DNA of 7,127 nucleotides from Cloacimonetes bacterium TCS62 (GTDB lineage Bacteria > Cloacimonadota > Cloacimonadia > Cloacimonadales > TCS61): positions 1 through 7,127 of the forward strand of contig LSCM01000062.1 of the NCBI GenBank assembly GCA_001577185.1, written 5' to 3'. Both the position numbers and the translations under genes were made by a program. Shown here piece by piece: positions 6,226 to 7,127 of this stretch. Each line of letters starts with the position of its first letter. The first letter of the stretch is position 1. The notes under the pieces were generated by a model that saw only the letters and a program-made list of their open reading frames with translations, did no database searches and was not told the DNA's origin.

Positions 6226-7023
6226 GTGCAAAACCAGATACGAGTAAAAAATTGGAATGACCTACAGGAAAAACTGTTTGAAGATTCTTGGAATGAGTAT
6301 CTTGGAAGATATAGATCTAAATTTGCTTTCAGAGGATTATCTGATTGTAATTTTAAATTGGAAACTACGCTCATGCGATTGGGTGGTAACTACAAGAAAT
6401 TAGAGCATCATTTGTTAAGAAATTTTAGTAAATACGCTCATAGAAACGTCGTTGAGTATGATTCAATATGGCATTGGCTCTCTGTTGCACAACATCATGG
6501 TTTACCAACACGACTCATGGATTGGACCTATTCACCTTATGTTGCTCTACATTTTGTTACAGAAAATATAGAAAAATATGATGTCGATGGTATTATTTGG
6601 GCTGTAAATTATGTGGAAGTGAATAAACAAGTACCCTCTATGCTTAAGCAAGAATTGCTGGAAGAAGGAGCAAATGTATTTACAAGCAAAATGATTATGA
6701 AACATGTTAATTCTTTAGATAATTTTTCTAATCTTACAAAAGACGATTTTGTATTATTTATAGAACCTCCGTCCATTGATGATAGATTCATCAACCAATT
6801 TGCTTTTTTTTCTATTTCATCAAATCCTGAATTAGCTTTGGATAAGTGGCTTCTGAATTATCCTCAATTCTGGAAAAAAATAATTATACCAAAAGAGATG
6901 AAATGGGAAATTCGCGATAAGCTTGATCAAGCTAATATCACTGAACGAGTGCTTTTCCCTGGATTAGATGGTCTAAGTTTATGGCTCAAAAGACAATACG
7001 GTCCTAAAAATTCCAAAGATTAA
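6226..7023 (+). CDS. FRG-domain protein
   Basis: The 265-residue protein carries the hallmarks of the FRG domain, named for a conserved Phe/Tyr-Arg-Gly. These are FAFRGLSD with F35-R36-G37, then WLSVAQHHGLPTRLMDWTYS at about 84-103 with the typical QHxGLPTRLxDW block, and SPYVALHF after it. A later segment, DDRFINQFAFF at about 185-195, corresponds to the family's R-I-x-x-Q-x-G-x-F motif, with Ala193 where Gly is usual (alignment by eye). The C-terminus has ERVLFPGLDGLSLWLK, also common in the family. No signal peptide or membrane segment is seen, so it should be cytoplasmic. The biochemical role of FRG domains is not established as far as I know; they are patchily distributed and often lie in accessory regions. 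It starts at GTG with a strong ribosome binding site 18 bases after the peptidase, suggesting a two-gene operon. Confidence 0.88.
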   Translation: MQNQIRVKNWNDLQEKLFEDSWNEYLGRYRSKFAFRGLSDCNFKLETTLMRLGGNYKKLEHHLLRNFSKYAHRNVVEYDSIWHWLSVAQHHGLPTRLMDWTYSPYVALHFVTENIEKYDVDGIIWAVNYVEVNKQVPSMLKQELLEEGANVFTSKMIMKHVNSLDNFSNLTKDDFVLFIEPPSIDDRFINQFAFFSISSNPELALDKWLLNYPQFWKKIIIPKEMKWEIRDKLDQANITERVLFPGLDGLSLWLKRQYGPKNSKD

Positions 7024-7127
7024 TAGCAAGATAAAATAGCTAAGTTATTAAACTAAAATATAAATCGAAGATAAGATCTCCAAATATAACATATACGAAA
7101 GAAGCTAGAAGTAAAAATGGACCAAAA

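Noticed and set aside
7117..7127. ATG at 7117 as the start of a further gene
   Set aside because: Only three codons are visible and there is no good ribosome binding site, so it cannot be supported.

Overview
The window is a stretch of AT-rich bacterial chromosome. Its core is a seven-gene minus-strand operon for translation and nucleotide supply, read from right to left: rplM (L13), rpsI (S9), rpsB (S2), tsf (EF-Ts), pyrH (UMP kinase), frr (ribosome recycling factor) and a small 2[4Fe-4S] ferredoxin. This order, with rplM-rpsI directly ahead of rpsB-tsf-pyrH-frr, is what I associate with the Fibrobacteres-Chlorobi-Bacteroidetes superphylum and its relatives. Clear Shine-Dalgarno sequences stand in front of almost every gene, which argues against Bacteroidetes proper, where such signals are depleted. 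The ferredoxin suggests an anaerobe. An uncultured anaerobic relative such as Cloacimonadota would fit, but this is inference from gene order and style, not an identification.

Layout. Bases 2-580 (+) hold the C-terminal half of a GT4-type glycosyltransferase cut by the window edge. It converges on the operon, and a strong hairpin with a U tract (602-631) ends the operon between them. The operon runs from 5254 down to 653 with gaps of 17-38 bases, except for 120 bases between rpsI and rpsB. That gap contains an inverted repeat that could be a leader structure for S2. A TTGACA-containing promoter (5297-5326) lies upstream of rplM. On the other side of the 188-base divergent gap are two plus-strand genes: a membrane-anchored M23/LytM-type peptidase (5443-6207) and, 18 bases later, an FRG-domain protein starting at GTG (6226-7023). 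The last 104 bases (7024-7127) show no gene, RNA or convincing terminator.

How the genes work together. L13, S9 and S2 are ribosome parts, EF-Ts recharges EF-Tu, RRF splits post-termination ribosomes, and PyrH makes UDP for RNA synthesis and sugar-nucleotide supply. The ferredoxin is an electron carrier with no obvious link to translation. The M23 and FRG genes look like a separate two-gene transcription unit.

The most unusual thing here is ribosomal protein S2. A normal domain of about 235 residues carries an added, almost purely hydrophilic lysine-rich tail of about 164 residues. The last 118 residues of that tail are two 59-residue repeats whose 177-base DNA units differ at a single base. 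No wholly new multi-gene system is evident. The S2 tail and the M23-FRG pair are the points most worth following up.
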